NCBI GenBank assembly: GCA_028293125.1
Contig: JAQGPJ010000080.1
Location: 1-51,833, forward strand
Source of the DNA: Verrucomicrobiales bacterium
GTDB lineage: Bacteria; Verrucomicrobiota; Verrucomicrobiia; Verrucomicrobiales; V1-33
Direction of reading: 5' to 3'
DNA: 51,833 nucleotides
Part shown: positions 7,103-15,955 of the stretch, piece after piece
Position numbering within the stretch: the first letter of the stretch is position 1
Layout of the letters: the number at the start of each line of letters is the position of its first letter
The notes under the pieces: generated by a model
Database searches by the model: none
The model's input: only the letters and a program-made list of their open reading frames with translations
Told to the model about the DNA's origin: nothing
Program-made: the position numbers and the translations under genes

Positions 7103-10100
7103 TCATTCCGTATGGACGCGGATACGGACAAAATTGCGCATTCCCGCACCGACAGGCTTCGGTGAACGCCACAGCATCCGGATCCATCCGTCCGCCGCTT
7201 CCCCGATTGGCAGGGACGCCGCCGGACTGCCGCGCCAGCCAGCCACGGCACCGGTGGAAAAGCTGCCGGCAGAGGGATCCGCCGCCGTTTCAATGATATA
7301 ATTCAAAGCAGGGACCAAGGTGTTGGGGGTGGAATGAATCCAGTACCGGAGTTCAGGAACTTTCCCGCCGCTGACCGGGTCCGTTCCCAAGCTGTAAACC
7401 GGCATCCCCGGCTGGGTGGCAGTCCCCTCTAGCACAGTGTTCCTTTGAGTTGGGTCGGAACCGAAGGCGTGCTCCAGAAGATTGGAGACTCCATCACCGT
7501 CGGGATCGGCATCCGGGCCCGCCCTCCCGCCGGATAGGTCAAAGGATGCGGCCCAGGCCGGATAAAAGTCCTTGGATGCCGGGCTGATGGTCAGATTGTC
7601 AATACGGACAGGGCCGCCCGAGGCTTCAAGATTGAGCCGGCCATCGGGGAGCAGTAGGGCATCGGAGTCAAACCTTACCAGCGTCCATGAGGTGGCGTTC
7701 AGATTGACGGACCCGTCGCCATATTTAAGGAGGCCACTGGAGTTCAGAGTCCGGGCATAAAACGAGACTTTGCAGGGCACGGGCAGAGGCAGGAGAAGCC
7801 GCCGGGAGGGACCAGGATAAAGGACCACACAATCCACTCCATCCTTTGCCAGAGCGGCGAAAGCGCCGGCGGCGTGGCCGGAGGAATCCACCGCCTCAAA
7901 ATCCCTCAGAGATGAGTCCAAAGCCTCCGCCGCTGTAAGCGTGGGCAGCGGCTGGAAATGCACGGCGTCCAGCAGCACCGGTCCGGAGCCGGTGGTGCCA
8001 AAGTGGATCACATGGGTGCCATTGGGCACCGGCACCTCTGTTAAAACGTAGCCTGACCCATTGCTGTTGAATGCCGCCTCATCCATCCGGATGTAGGCTG
8101 ATCCCTTGATCCTGGCTCTCAGCAGCCCCGGCCCCTGCACGGTGGTGGTGATCGCGGAGCGGGTGTAGGAGGGAGTGAATTTCAGAGCGTCGCCGCCCTC
8201 AAACGTATCTGCTGACACCGCCTCCAAAACCACATTGGCCGCCTGCCATTTAAGTTCCGGAGCCTCCACAAGCGCTCCGATATCCGTTCCGGATTCAGGG
8301 GTCACCGCAACATTCGATATCACCGTCGTTATGGCTCCATTCCGGGCGCGCACCGGACTATAGGCCAGCCGGACAGTATGCAGCCCCTCAGGAACCGAAA
8401 ACGCGGCCGCATCGAATGCGCTGAGGCTGCTGCGCACTGGCAATGTGGCTGCCGCGCCGTCAATCTCCACTGTAAAACCGGCTATTTCATCCTCAGGGGG
8501 AAGCTGCCCGGTCACATTGACTTTGGCAGGCCCGGTCATCTGTGTCTGCATCCAGGCGGTCTGTCCTATAACCAATCCCCGGCACTGCACCGCATCAGGA
8601 TCATCCGTCAGTCCCGCACCATGGCCGGAAAAACCGCGCCATCCTGTGCCTCCACTGGATCCCGAAGTCCAAACGAGGCTTGGAGTATCCAGCGCTTCGG
8701 GCAGATCCACCTCCACGGCGGCTGCGAATTCCACCGAATCCACCAACAGCACCGCCCCTTCCGGCAAAGGACCAGGAGACGACGCTCCGCCTGTGAAAAT
8801 CAGAGGGCTGGTTAAAACACCGCGGGGTGCGGCAAAGTTCTTCGGCAGCCAGGGATATGGACCCAGATAAAAGCTGGAGCCGGGTGCTGTGCTGCCATTC
8901 CCCTCCGTTTTGGCAACCATAGTGAAATCACCCGGTCCGGCGGGAATGGGCATCACGGAAAGCGGTGCCGCCACCCTGAGCGCCGAACGCCCCTCCACCG
9001 TGGCCGCCGTCCAGCCTGGCAGACTTCCCCAAGGCTGAAGCGGGCCAAAGGGCTGACCTTGCTGCGTCAGAAAAGCCATGCCTGCGGCACCTGTGAAATC
9101 CTGCAGGGAGACCGCAGGCGCGGACTCCAGTGCCACCCCTTTCAATGTGAGCTCCTGGCTGGACTGCGTTCCCGGCGGCTGGTCCGCGGAAAGCTGCCAG
9201 CGGATCCGATGCTGCCCGACGGGAAGGTGCAGATAGCCTGTGGCGGGGGAACCCGGCACGGGGATGTCATTCCACAGCATGGTGTAAGCCGAAATGGTGG
9301 CCGATGAATCCGGTGGCACCGCCTGCCAGCGAAGAACCCCGGGACCGGTCGCCCGGGTTTCGATCCAGGACACCTCTCCGGGCATCAGATTGCCGGTCAC
9401 CGCGTGAAGGGGCGTGCCGTCGGCGGAGGCCTCGCCCATCCATGGCACGTCACCTCCGGTTTCCCAAGTCAGATCCGGAGCGCCCGCGGCTGTTCCCAGC
9501 GGGATGCCGGGCCTCGCCTGCAAAGGCACGGCGATATTCCGGGAGGGGGAAATCGAAAGGGAGGATGACAGTCCGGTGATGATTTTATGCGAACCGGGAA
9601 ATGGAAGACGACCGGTCGCGTGCCTCATGCCAAGGTCCGGCAAAAGCACCTTGTCCCCCCGCGAAAAGGAGCATGGACCGGTGACGGTGGCTTCAAGATA
9701 GTGTTTTCTTGTTCCCCCTGCGGTGTCCGGGGTGAGCAACATCGGGTCTGCGGGGTTGTCCCTGTTGCCCAGCCAGTCCATGGACCGGCTGATGAAATGC
9801 CACACGGGATTCTCCCCCCAAGTGGGGGCTCCGGCAGCCGTGAACGGCAGGCGCGTCAGGGCCGCAAAATTGTCCAAGACCGCGCATTGCCCGGGGATGG
9901 CGGAGAAAGTGATCCATCCCGGTCCGTAACCGGGCACCGTCATATAAGTGGTGCCCCATTGCCCGTCCCCAGCCATGGGCAATGGACCTTCCGGTGTGGA
10001 CAAAAGCAGGCCGCTGCCGGTGAAGCGGACCACACAGGGACGCTCCACGATGGTCGAAAGTGTTGGTGACGTGTCTGCCAAGGGAGTGAAAACCACGCTG

Positions 10101-12232
10101 GTTCCCCCCGCTGCCGAAGGCGGCCAGGCCACTGCCGTCAAACCATCGGTTCCGCCCGCCGTGCTCCAGCTGCGGGTCCCTGACTCCAGCGCGTCCCTCA
10201 GGGAAACCGTCGGTGATGGTGTGAATGAGACCTGATCCAGCCAGGACAGGGTCCCTTTGCCCTGCGGCACCTGCGAGCCCCGCTGGATCCATCTCACGGT
10301 GTGCGTGCCCGCAGCGACAAAAACCTCGGAAATTTCCGGCGAAGCCGAATCCTGCGGAACGGCTGTGGCTCCATTCACGGTCACTCTCAGCGGGAGAATA
10401 AAATCGGCGGTGAAATCCCCGGGATCGGAGGCGCTCCTGGCCATGGCGAAACGGACAATGCCCGGGCCGGTGATCCGGGTCTCAATCCACGGATTGGCCT
10501 CCACCGCATGGACACCGCCGCAGGCCGCGTGCCCTGCCGCGGCTCCAAGGACTCCATCCGTTTTGTATCCTTTCCACGGCGTGGCAGGGGAAGTGGTGAA
10601 AACCATATCCGGAGCATCCAGAGCCTCGGACAAAGACACCTCCACCAGAGGTTGAACTTTGAGCCCGCTGTAAACCCCCAAATCATTGATCTCCACCGAG
10701 TGGGGCAGGGTGTCCGGAAAAATAACGGCAAATTCCTGCGGGCGGCCCGGTGCCAGACTGTCAGCAGCCGCGATATTCGGGCCGCCATCCGCACTGAAAT
10801 TCCGCGGGGTTTGGGAAAACCCGGAAGTGGTGAAGCTCACCATCGCCGGACCCTGGCACGCGATCCTCAGCAGTGGGAGCTTTGGGGGCGGCAGGTCTCC
10901 ATACCATGGCATCAGCTCCAGCCCGGTGGCGTCCCCGGTGCCTGTGGCTCCGGCCTTCCCCGCCACCTGGCCAGGGTATGGGAGGGTCACATCGGCTCCC
11001 GGCTGTCCCATCAGAGCCGCCAAATCCGGCCCGCCTGGAACCCAGGATACATCATCCAGCCAGCCAATGCCAATCAGCTTCAAATCCACCGTCCCCGCCG
11101 GCACCGCAATTTCATCCCGCTCCCATTCCGTGGAGTCCGGCAATAAATACGGCGCGGTCTCCCCGATGTAGCCCCTGACAAAACCCAGCTTTGAAAACTT
11201 CAGAATCCCGGGACCCGTCAGCCCTCTGATCACCAGACAGCCGTCCGCAGGCTGCGACGAGGCCATGGCCACCGCATGGCCTCCCTTGGCACCGGTCGGA
11301 GCCTGCGTGCTGGCAAAAGCCCCCAGCCGCCGCGTGCCGCCTTCAGGCTTTCCATACTCGTAGACCAATCCGGTGGAATCCAGCGCCTGGGCGTAGGAAA
11401 GCGGGGCGCTGATTTTCAGCTGATCCACGATGCCGGAGCCGCCATTCCGCCGCCATCCCACCGGCACTTTCCCGGCGGCCACTCCGAACTGCCTGCGCCC
11501 GCCGACCAGGAATTCTCTTGGCGGTTCAGGCCCGGCGTCAGGAGTGGCCTCCAGCTGAGTCTGCGCTGTGCCTTCAAAGGAGACCACGGCCGGCCCGGTG
11601 ATCTCAGTCAACAGGACCTCATTTTCATGCAGCCACACCGCATCCACGCCATCGGGGGCATCCGCATCCGCAATCCCGCGTGAGGCGGAGTCAGGGCCTG
11701 GCTGGGAAAACTCCACTCCCGGAGCCTCTAAAGCTTCGCTTAACGGAACCAAGGGAGCCGGCGTCACTGTGACGGTGTCAATATAAAGAGGATTGCCGGT
11801 GGGATAAGCTTGGTTGGTGATGCGGAAAACGCCAGGCAGCACCACCAGCCGCTCCTGTTTCCAAAAACTGGCGGTGATATTCTCACTCCGCCCGCCGTTA
11901 TGAATGATGGTGAAATTCGTGGTGCCCGCCAGATCCCGCGACCGGTGCCGGAAAGTCACGATTGAAGGCTGGCTGATAGTGGTCTGAATCCAGGCCTCCG
12001 GGTTGGAGGTGCTGACAGGATCCGGCTTCAGCCGCACGGCATCCACTCCGTCGAAAGTGGCTCCGGATTCAATCACCCCCTCCACCGGCCCTCCGGAGGT
12101 CCAAACCAGTTCCGGCGTGTCCAGAGCCTCCGGCAAAGTCTGGGCGGAGACCGTGCCGGCGGGCAGAATCAGCAGAAGAGGAGACGCCAGCAACCAGCAG
12201 ACGGCAGGGGACAGAGGTTGGGTGCTTTTCAC
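7103..12232 (-). CDS. Giant secreted repeat protein (1709 residues)
   Basis: The protein starts with a signal peptide (MKSTQPLSPAVCWLLASPLLLILPAGTVSA, then QTLPEALD). Almost all the rest is about 11-12 divergent tandem modules of roughly 110-150 residues. Each begins near (L/V)xxALDxPxLVW(T/S)xGG. Most contain DGVDAV, then W(I/M)(E/Q)TxxTGPxxVxF in the middle and a (V/L)PxGxHxVRW...LDxVxFxP ending. This pattern occurs in secreted Verrucomicrobiota and Planctomycetota proteins and probably forms a chain of beta-sandwich domains. Near the C-terminus lies GPDADPDGDGVSNLLEHAFGSDP, a thrombospondin-3/EF-hand-like calcium motif common just before the last domain in these bacteria. The likely location is the cell surface or outside medium, with an adhesion or carbohydrate-binding role; the exact function is unknown. 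It is a single-gene unit downstream of the polysaccharide-export remnant. Confidence 0.85.
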   Translation of the reverse strand: MKSTQPLSPAVCWLLASPLLLILPAGTVSAQTLPEALDTPELVWTSGGPVEGVIESGATFDGVDAVRLKPDPVSTSNPEAWIQTTISQPSIVTFRHRSRDLAGTTNFTIIHNGGRSENITASFWKQERLVVLPGVFRITNQAYPTGNPLYIDTVTVTPAPLVPLSEALEAPGVEFSQPGPDSASRGIADADAPDGVDAVWLHENEVLLTEITGPAVVSFEGTAQTQLEATPDAGPEPPREFLVGGRRQFGVAAGKVPVGWRRNGGSGIVDQLKISAPLSYAQALDSTGLVYEYGKPEGGTRRLGAFASTQAPTGAKGGHAVAMASSQPADGCLVIRGLTGPGILKFSKLGFVRGYIGETAPYLLPDSTEWERDEIAVPAGTVDLKLIGIGWLDDVSWVPGGPDLAALMGQPGADVTLPYPGQVAGKAGATGTGDATGLELMPWYGDLPPPKLPLLRIACQGPAMVSFTTSGFSQTPRNFSADGGPNIAAADSLAPGRPQEFAVIFPDTLPHSVEINDLGVYSGLKVQPLVEVSLSEALDAPDMVFTTSPATPWKGYKTDGVLGAAAGHAACGGVHAVEANPWIETRITGPGIVRFAMARSASDPGDFTADFILPLRVTVNGATAVPQDSASPEISEVFVAAGTHTVRWIQRGSQVPQGKGTLSWLDQVSFTPSPTVSLRDALESGTRSWSTAGGTDGLTAVAWPPSAAGGTSVVFTPLADTSPTLSTIVERPCVVRFTGSGLLLSTPEGPLPMAGDGQWGTTYMTVPGYGPGWITFSAIPGQCAVLDNFAALTRLPFTAAGAPTWGENPVWHFISRSMDWLGNRDNPADPMLLTPDTAGGTRKHYLEATVTGPCSFSRGDKVLLPDLGMRHATGRLPFPGSHKIITGLSSSLSISPSRNIAVPLQARPGIPLGTAAGAPDLTWETGGDVPWMGEASADGTPLHAVTGNLMPGEVSWIETRATGPGVLRWQAVPPDSSATISAYTMLWNDIPVPGSPATGYLHLPVGQHRIRWQLSADQPPGTQSSQELTLKGVALESAPAVSLQDFTGAAGMAFLTQQGQPFGPLQPWGSLPGWTAATVEGRSALRVAAPLSVMPIPAGPGDFTMVAKTEGNGSTAPGSSFYLGPYPWLPKNFAAPRGVLTSPLIFTGGASSPGPLPEGAVLLVDSVEFAAAVEVDLPEALDTPSLVWTSGSSGGTGWRGFSGHGAGLTDDPDAVQCRGLVIGQTAWMQTQMTGPAKVNVTGQLPPEDEIAGFTVEIDGAAATLPVRSSLSAFDAAAFSVPEGLHTVRLAYSPVRARNGAITTVISNVAVTPESGTDIGALVEAPELKWQAANVVLEAVSADTFEGGDALKFTPSYTRSAITTTVQGPGLLRARIKGSAYIRMDEAAFNSNGSGYVLTEVPVPNGTHVIHFGTTGSGPVLLDAVHFQPLPTLTAAEALDSSLRDFEAVDSSGHAAGAFAALAKDGVDCVVLYPGPSRRLLLPLPVPCKVSFYARTLNSSGLLKYGDGSVNLNATSWTLVRFDSDALLLPDGRLNLEASGGPVRIDNLTISPASKDFYPAWAASFDLSGGRAGPDADPDGDGVSNLLEHAFGSDPTQRNTVLEGTATQPGMPVYSLGTDPVSGGKVPELRYWIHSTPNTLVPALNYIIETAADPSAGSFSTGAVAGWRGSPAASLPIGEAADGWIRMLWRSPKPVGAGMRNFVRIRVHTE

Positions 12233-12370
12233 GCACCGCGACTTTGAACAAAAACAATTGAAGTGTCAACAGACATAAAAGTTAGGTTCTTTCAAACCCT
12301 TGCAGTTCTCCGACTGCTTGGCCGGACAGTCCACAGGGTTCATGCTTACCGCCAGTGCTTGATACCCTCA

Positions 12371-13246
12371 TCACGGGACGATGATCTGGTCGGCCTTTTG
12401 TATAGTTGGAATATTGGAGCCGTCCGGTTCGAGTTTCTTTAGATCAAAAATGATCGTTTCGCCATTTCGGATCAATTTGAACTTTTTCCACCTGAAAGAC
12501 TCTGCGAAGCCACCTGCCAAATCGATGGCCTGCATCAGATTGATATTTTCACGAAAGGGGAATTCGTTGGGATGATTCACTTCCCCCGCCACTATGAATG
12601 TGGGGACAGGGAAGGGATTGTCGCCATTGGGCCTGATTCGGATTTTCAGGGTGACTTTGATTTTCTCCTGGGCGTAAGCTTTCGTGATAGCTGCGGCAAG
12701 CTCCTCCTCTGTCAGGCTGACTGCGGCGACAGGCTGTTTGAGTGAGGGCATGGAGACATGCCCTGATTTGGAGACAATATAGGACGAGCTTATTTCAAGC
12801 CCGGCTTCCGCAGCTTCAATGCGGAGAAACGCCCCAGGCCATATACGTTCGGGGTTTCAGTCGGCAGGGTCACTGCCACGACACTGAACGGGGGCGGATT
12901 GCTTCTCCGTTCGGAAAGCGGCGGCAATGGATTTTGTGAGATTGGAGGGAGTCAGGCCTTTGGCCGCCACGGGGGCACTCAAGCCGGGGACGGCAATACA
13001 ACCGGAGTGATCCAATTTAAACGATTCAAGAAGGGGCTTTTCCTCTTGGTTGGCTGTCTGCCGTATTTCCAGAAAAACAACATCACCCACTTTCAGCGGT
13101 GAATTTTCCTGTGCATAAAGGGAAACGCGAAAGTCAGGAAAATGGAAAGCAGATGAACCGGGAGGCATGGCTTCATGGGACAGGCTGATGGATTTGCCCA
13201 GTGGGCCTGCGCCTGTGTTGAATGTTGATTGGAAAAAAACAGGCAC
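12371..13246 (-). pseudogene. Polysaccharide export (Poly_export/SLBB, Wza-like) gene with an in-frame TGA
   Basis: The frame from GTG 13246 to 12371 is coding throughout except for one TGA at 12857-12859. Before it: LKVGDVVFLEIRQ...FKLDHSGCIAVPGLSAPVAAKGLTPSNLTKSIAAAF, a Poly_export domain. After it, in the same frame: RIWPGAFLRIEAAEAGLEIS, then SGHVSMPSLKQPVAAVSLTEEELAAAITKAY, a second such domain, and an SLBB unit, FIVAGEVNHPNEFPFRENI...AIDLAGGF, with the usual C-terminal ending ADQIIVP. One TGG-to-TGA change would explain the stop; a pair of compensating frameshifts just before it is an alternative. No signal peptide or lipobox is visible at the N-terminus, so the start is also doubtful. 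Intact relatives are outer-membrane exopolysaccharide channel proteins. No other capsule gene is nearby. Base composition is lower in GC than the ribosomal genes upstream. Confidence 0.6.
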
Positions 13247-13250
13247 CCAA

Positions 13251-13284
13251 ACAAAAAATGGCAGCCTGCAAAGGCTGCCATTTT
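13251..13284 (-). terminator. Rho-independent terminator of the rpmJ-rpsD operon
   Basis: The stem is ATGGCAGCC (13258-13266) with GGCTGCCAT (13273-13281) and a 6-base loop. It is flanked by A and T runs, so that in the minus direction the stem is followed by TTTTTTG. It lies about 40 bp after the rpsD stop and before the polysaccharide-export remnant. Confidence 0.9.
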
Positions 13285-13322
13285 GGGAAGAGAATTTCCA
13301 ACCGCTTTGCAGCGGAGTGGGA

Positions 13323-13934
13323 TCAACGCGAGTAAAGTTCGACGACCAGCTGCTCGTTGACGATGGGGTCGATCTCCTCGCGGGAAGGGATACGGTTCAC
13401 GGTGCCGCCGAGATTGTCCTTGTCCTGGGTGACCCAGTCAGGGACGGGAATGGCCTGCGTGAGATCCAAGGCACGGACACCGATCTGCTTGGAGCGGACG
13501 GCGTTCTTCATGGCGATCTTGTCGCCGGGGCGGCATTGGTAGGAGGAGACACTCACTTTCCGGCCGTTCACAGTGACGTGGCCGTGGCCGACGTACTGGC
13601 GGGCGGCGTTGCGGGAGTTGGCGAGGCCAAGACGGTAAACCACGTTGTCCAAGCGGAGCTCCAGCATCTGGAGGAGAATTTCACCGGTGATGCCACGGCG
13701 GCGGGAGGCTTCCTCAAAGAACTTGCGGAACTGCTTTTCCAGCATGCCGTACTGGTAACGGAGCTTCTGCTTTTCGGCGAGGGCGATGGCGTAGTCGGAG
13801 AGTTTCTTACGTCCGCTACGAGCTCCGTGCTGGCCGGGAGCGAAGTTGCGGCGCTCCATTGCTTTGGAGGGGCCGAAGATGGCGACGCCGAAGCGGCGGC
13901 TGATTTTGTCCTTGGGACCCGTGTAACGTGCCAT
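13323..13934 (-). CDS. rpsD: 30S ribosomal protein S4
   Basis: A 203-residue S4 of normal length. It has the N-terminal ARYTGPKDKISRRFGVAIFG, the RNA-binding region RNFAPGQHGARSGRKKLSDY, and the S4 domain LELRLDNVVYRLGLANSRNAARQYVGHGHVTVNGRKV. It binds 16S rRNA early in small-subunit assembly; in other bacteria S4 also represses its operon. It is the last gene of the rpmJ-rpsM-rpsK-rpsD run, followed by a strong terminator rather than by rpoA. Confidence 0.98.
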   Translation of the reverse strand: MARYTGPKDKISRRFGVAIFGPSKAMERRNFAPGQHGARSGRKKLSDYAIALAEKQKLRYQYGMLEKQFRKFFEEASRRRGITGEILLQMLELRLDNVVYRLGLANSRNAARQYVGHGHVTVNGRKVSVSSYQCRPGDKIAMKNAVRSKQIGVRALDLTQAIPVPDWVTQDKDNLGGTVNRIPSREEIDPIVNEQLVVELYSR

Positions 13935-13988
13935 GGGAGAGTGGGAGTGGTCTTGGTGTTTTTGAAATTCAGAAAGTCGCTACGGTAA

Positions 13989-14531
13989 TTACACGCGGCG
14001 GGCTTTGGGGGAACGGCAGCCGTTGTGCGGAACTGGAGTCACGTCGCGGATGGAGGTGACTTCCACGCCCAGAGCCTGCACGGCGCGGACGGCGGATTCA
14101 CGGCCTGAGCCGGGACCTTTGACACGGACTTCAGCATCGCGGAGACCGTGGCCCATGGCCTGACGGCAGGCGTCCTGGGAAACCATCTGGGCCGCGTAGG
14201 CGGTGCTTTTACGGCTGCCTTTGAAACCCATCTTGCCGGCGCTGGACCAGCCGATGACGTTGCCCTTGAGGTCGGTGACGGTGACGAGGGTGTTGTTGAA
14301 CGTGGACACCACATGCACGATGCCGCTGGTGACGTTCTTGGAGCCCTTGGCCTTGATGATCTTGGGCTGACCTTCAGCATTCGGATCCAGGAGGAGCTTG
14401 ACAGCCTCCTTGGAGGCGGCGGCGGCGGCGGCGGCAATTTCAGCAGCGGTCTGAGCCGGGGCGACCGGAGTTGGAGCCGGAGCCGGGGCCGGGACCACGG
14501 GAGGCGCTGAGGGGACGGATTCTTCGGCCAT
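13989..14531 (-). CDS. rpsK: 30S ribosomal protein S11 with an N-terminal extension
   Basis: The C-terminal ~120 residues are a standard S11: [34 protein letters not shown], then [29 protein letters not shown] and the conserved end [18 protein letters not shown]11 sits on the platform of the 30S subunit near the E site. The family is usually about 130 residues; this one is 180. The extra ~58 residues form a Pro/Ala-rich low-complexity head ([15 protein letters not shown], then an alanine run) followed by [25 protein letters not shown]. The ATG at 14531 is the first start after the rpsM stop, and the frame keeps good coding quality throughout, so the extension appears to be translated; no later ATG gives a normal-length S11. 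There is no strong Shine-Dalgarno sequence. Confidence 0.95.
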   Translation of the reverse strand: MAEESVPSAPPVVPAPAPAPTPVAPAQTAAEIAAAAAAASKEAVKLLLDPNAEGQPKIIKAKGSKNVTSGIVHVVSTFNNTLVTVTDLKGNVIGWSSAGKMGFKGSRKSTAYAAQMVSQDACRQAMGHGLRDAEVRVKGPGSGRESAVRAVQALGVEVTSIRDVTPVPHNGCRSPKARRV

Positions 14532-14561
14532 AATTTGGGAAAAGGGTAAAAAGGAACGGGA

Positions 14562-14936
14562 TTACTTCTTGCGCTGCACGCCAACGGTGCGGCGGGGGCC
14601 TTTGCGGGTGCGGCCGTTGGTTTTGGTGCGCTGGCCGCGGACGGGGAGTCCCTTGCGGTGACGTGAGCCGCGGTAGGAGTTGATCTGCTGCAGGCGCTTG
14701 AGGTTGATCTGGATATCGCGGCGGAGGTCGCCTTCGATCACAATGCCGTTGGCTTGAATGACGCCGATGATGGCACCGAGCTGCTCGTTGGAGAGCTCAC
14801 CGGCGCGGGTGTCCGGATTGATGTTGGCCTGGCCGAGAATCTTGCGGGCCAGCGCAGGGCCGACGCCGTAAATGTAAGGCAGGGAAGCTTCAATGCGCTT
14901 CTCATTGGGAATATCAACGCCGAGCAGTCTGGCCAT
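14562..14936 (-). CDS. rpsM: 30S ribosomal protein S13
   Basis: A 124-residue S13 of usual length: [34 protein letters not shown], the helix-two-turn-helix region, [34 protein letters not shown], and a basic tail. S13 lies in the 30S head and contacts the 50S subunit and P-site tRNA. It is the second gene of the operon, 39 bp after rpmJ. Confidence 0.98.
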   Translation of the reverse strand: MARLLGVDIPNEKRIEASLPYIYGVGPALARKILGQANINPDTRAGELSNEQLGAIIGVIQANGIVIEGDLRRDIQINLKRLQQINSYRGSRHRKGLPVRGQRTKTNGRTRKGPRRTVGVQRKK

Positions 14937-14975
14937 AGGATTGGGAGAATGAAATCAGTTTGGAAAATGGAGAAC

Positions 14976-15089
14976 TCAGCCCTGGCGCTGCTTGTGGCGG
15001 GGATTTTTGCATACAACACGCACCACGCCTTCGCGGCGCACGATGCGGCAGGTTTCGCAGAGCTGCTTGACGGAAGGACGGACTTTCAT
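14976..15089 (-). CDS. rpmJ: 50S ribosomal protein L36
   Basis: A 37-codon gene starting at ATG 15089. The translation begins [20 protein letters not shown] and ends [12 protein letters not shown], the classic zinc-ribbon form of L36 with Cys11, Cys14, Cys27 and His32. It is the first gene of the rpmJ-rpsM-rpsK-rpsD operon, with its own promoter about 110 bp upstream. Confidence 0.97.
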   Translation of the reverse strand: MKVRPSVKQLCETCRIVRREGVVRVVCKNPRHKQRQG

Positions 15090-15201
15090 GGTGGAACGCG
15101 GAGGAATGAGGGAATCGGAAGGGGATGCGCCTGAACTGCGCTTCCCCGGCCAACAGGGAAATAGTCAGCGCGCCGGGCGGATGAGGGCCCGGAGGGGCAG
15201 G

Positions 15202-15229
15202 ATTGTAATACGCCCTCCTCCGTTGGCAA
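15202..15229 (-). promoter_or_regulatory. Sigma-70-type promoter of the rpmJ operon
   Basis: On the minus strand TTGCCA (plus 15224-15229) and TACAAT (plus 15202-15207) are 16 bp apart. Transcription would start near 15195, giving a leader of about 105 nt before rpmJ. The leader is GC-rich with self-complementary segments that could carry S4-type control, but that is inference. Confidence 0.6.
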
Positions 15230-15270
15230 GGAGCGATTCGCATTTTTTTGCATGGGCCGGAACTGCGGGA

Positions 15271-15954
15271 TCAGGGCGGGCCGGATTGGCTGGCGATTCT
15301 CCCGTCGGCGAGCGCCACCTGGCCGGGTGCCTGGACGGCGATTTCCGGACTGTGGGTCACGAGAAGAATAGTGGCCAGACGGCTGCGATGGACCGTGTGG
15401 AAAAGCTCCATGACACGGGCGGCGTTTTCGGAATCGAGGTTGCCCGTGGGCTCATCGGCCAGCAACAGCCGGGGCTGATGGACCAGAGCACGGGCCACAG
15501 CGGCGCGCTGGAGCTCGCCGCCGCTGACTTCCTGCGGCAGGCGTGCGGCTTTGGAGGCCAGCCCCGCCAGCTCAAGCAGGGCGGCGGCTTTGCCGGAGGC
15601 GGTCTGCTTTCCGGCACCGGCCAGAATGAGAGGCAGGGCCACATTCTCAAGCAGGGTCATGCCGGGCAGGAGGTGGAAGAACTGGAAGACAATGCCCACG
15701 GTTTCCCGGCGGTAGCGGGTGCGCTGGCGCTCGGTGGCCAGATGCAGGGGAATGCCGGAAACCTCCACCTCCCCGGTGTCCGGCCGGTCCAGAGCGCCGA
15801 GCAGGTGCAGCAGCGTGCTTTTGCCGCAGCCGCTGGGGCCGGTGACGGCGGTCATGCTGCCCTCGGCCAAGGTGAGGGAAAAATCCTGGAGGGCGGGCAC
15901 CGGAAGGCCGGTTTGCTGGCGGTAGCTGCGGCTGACGTGGCTGAGGCGGATCAT
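15271..15954 (-). CDS. LolD/MacB-type ABC transporter ATP-binding protein
   Basis: A 227-residue ATPase with Walker A GPSGCGKST, the Q-loop in FQFFHLLPGMTLLENVALPL, signature VSGGELQRAAVARAL and Walker B LLLADEPTGNLDS, followed by the switch histidine in LVTHSPEIA. The MTLLENVALPL and DEPTGNLDS wording is typical of the LolD/MacB/FtsE branch, which powers lipoprotein release or efflux together with FtsX-like permeases. No permease is next to it, so the partner must be elsewhere. The ATG begins one base after the menH stop, so it is translationally linked to the menaquinone genes although it has no known role in that pathway. Confidence 0.88.
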   Translation of the reverse strand: MIRLSHVSRSYRQQTGLPVPALQDFSLTLAEGSMTAVTGPSGCGKSTLLHLLGALDRPDTGEVEVSGIPLHLATERQRTRYRRETVGIVFQFFHLLPGMTLLENVALPLILAGAGKQTASGKAAALLELAGLASKAARLPQEVSGGELQRAAVARALVHQPRLLLADEPTGNLDSENAARVMELFHTVHRSRLATILLVTHSPEIAVQAPGQVALADGRIASQSGPP

Positions 15955-15955
15955 G

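Noticed and set aside
12857-12859. TGA read as selenocysteine
   Set aside because: No Cys is expected at this position in the family and no SECIS-like hairpin is obvious just downstream; a nonsense change or frameshift pair is simpler.
13093-13326. Minus-strand frame with a hydrophobic, signal-like start before the polysaccharide-export gene
   Set aside because: Its start region is the rpsD terminator hairpin and its end is in a different frame from the Poly_export domain.
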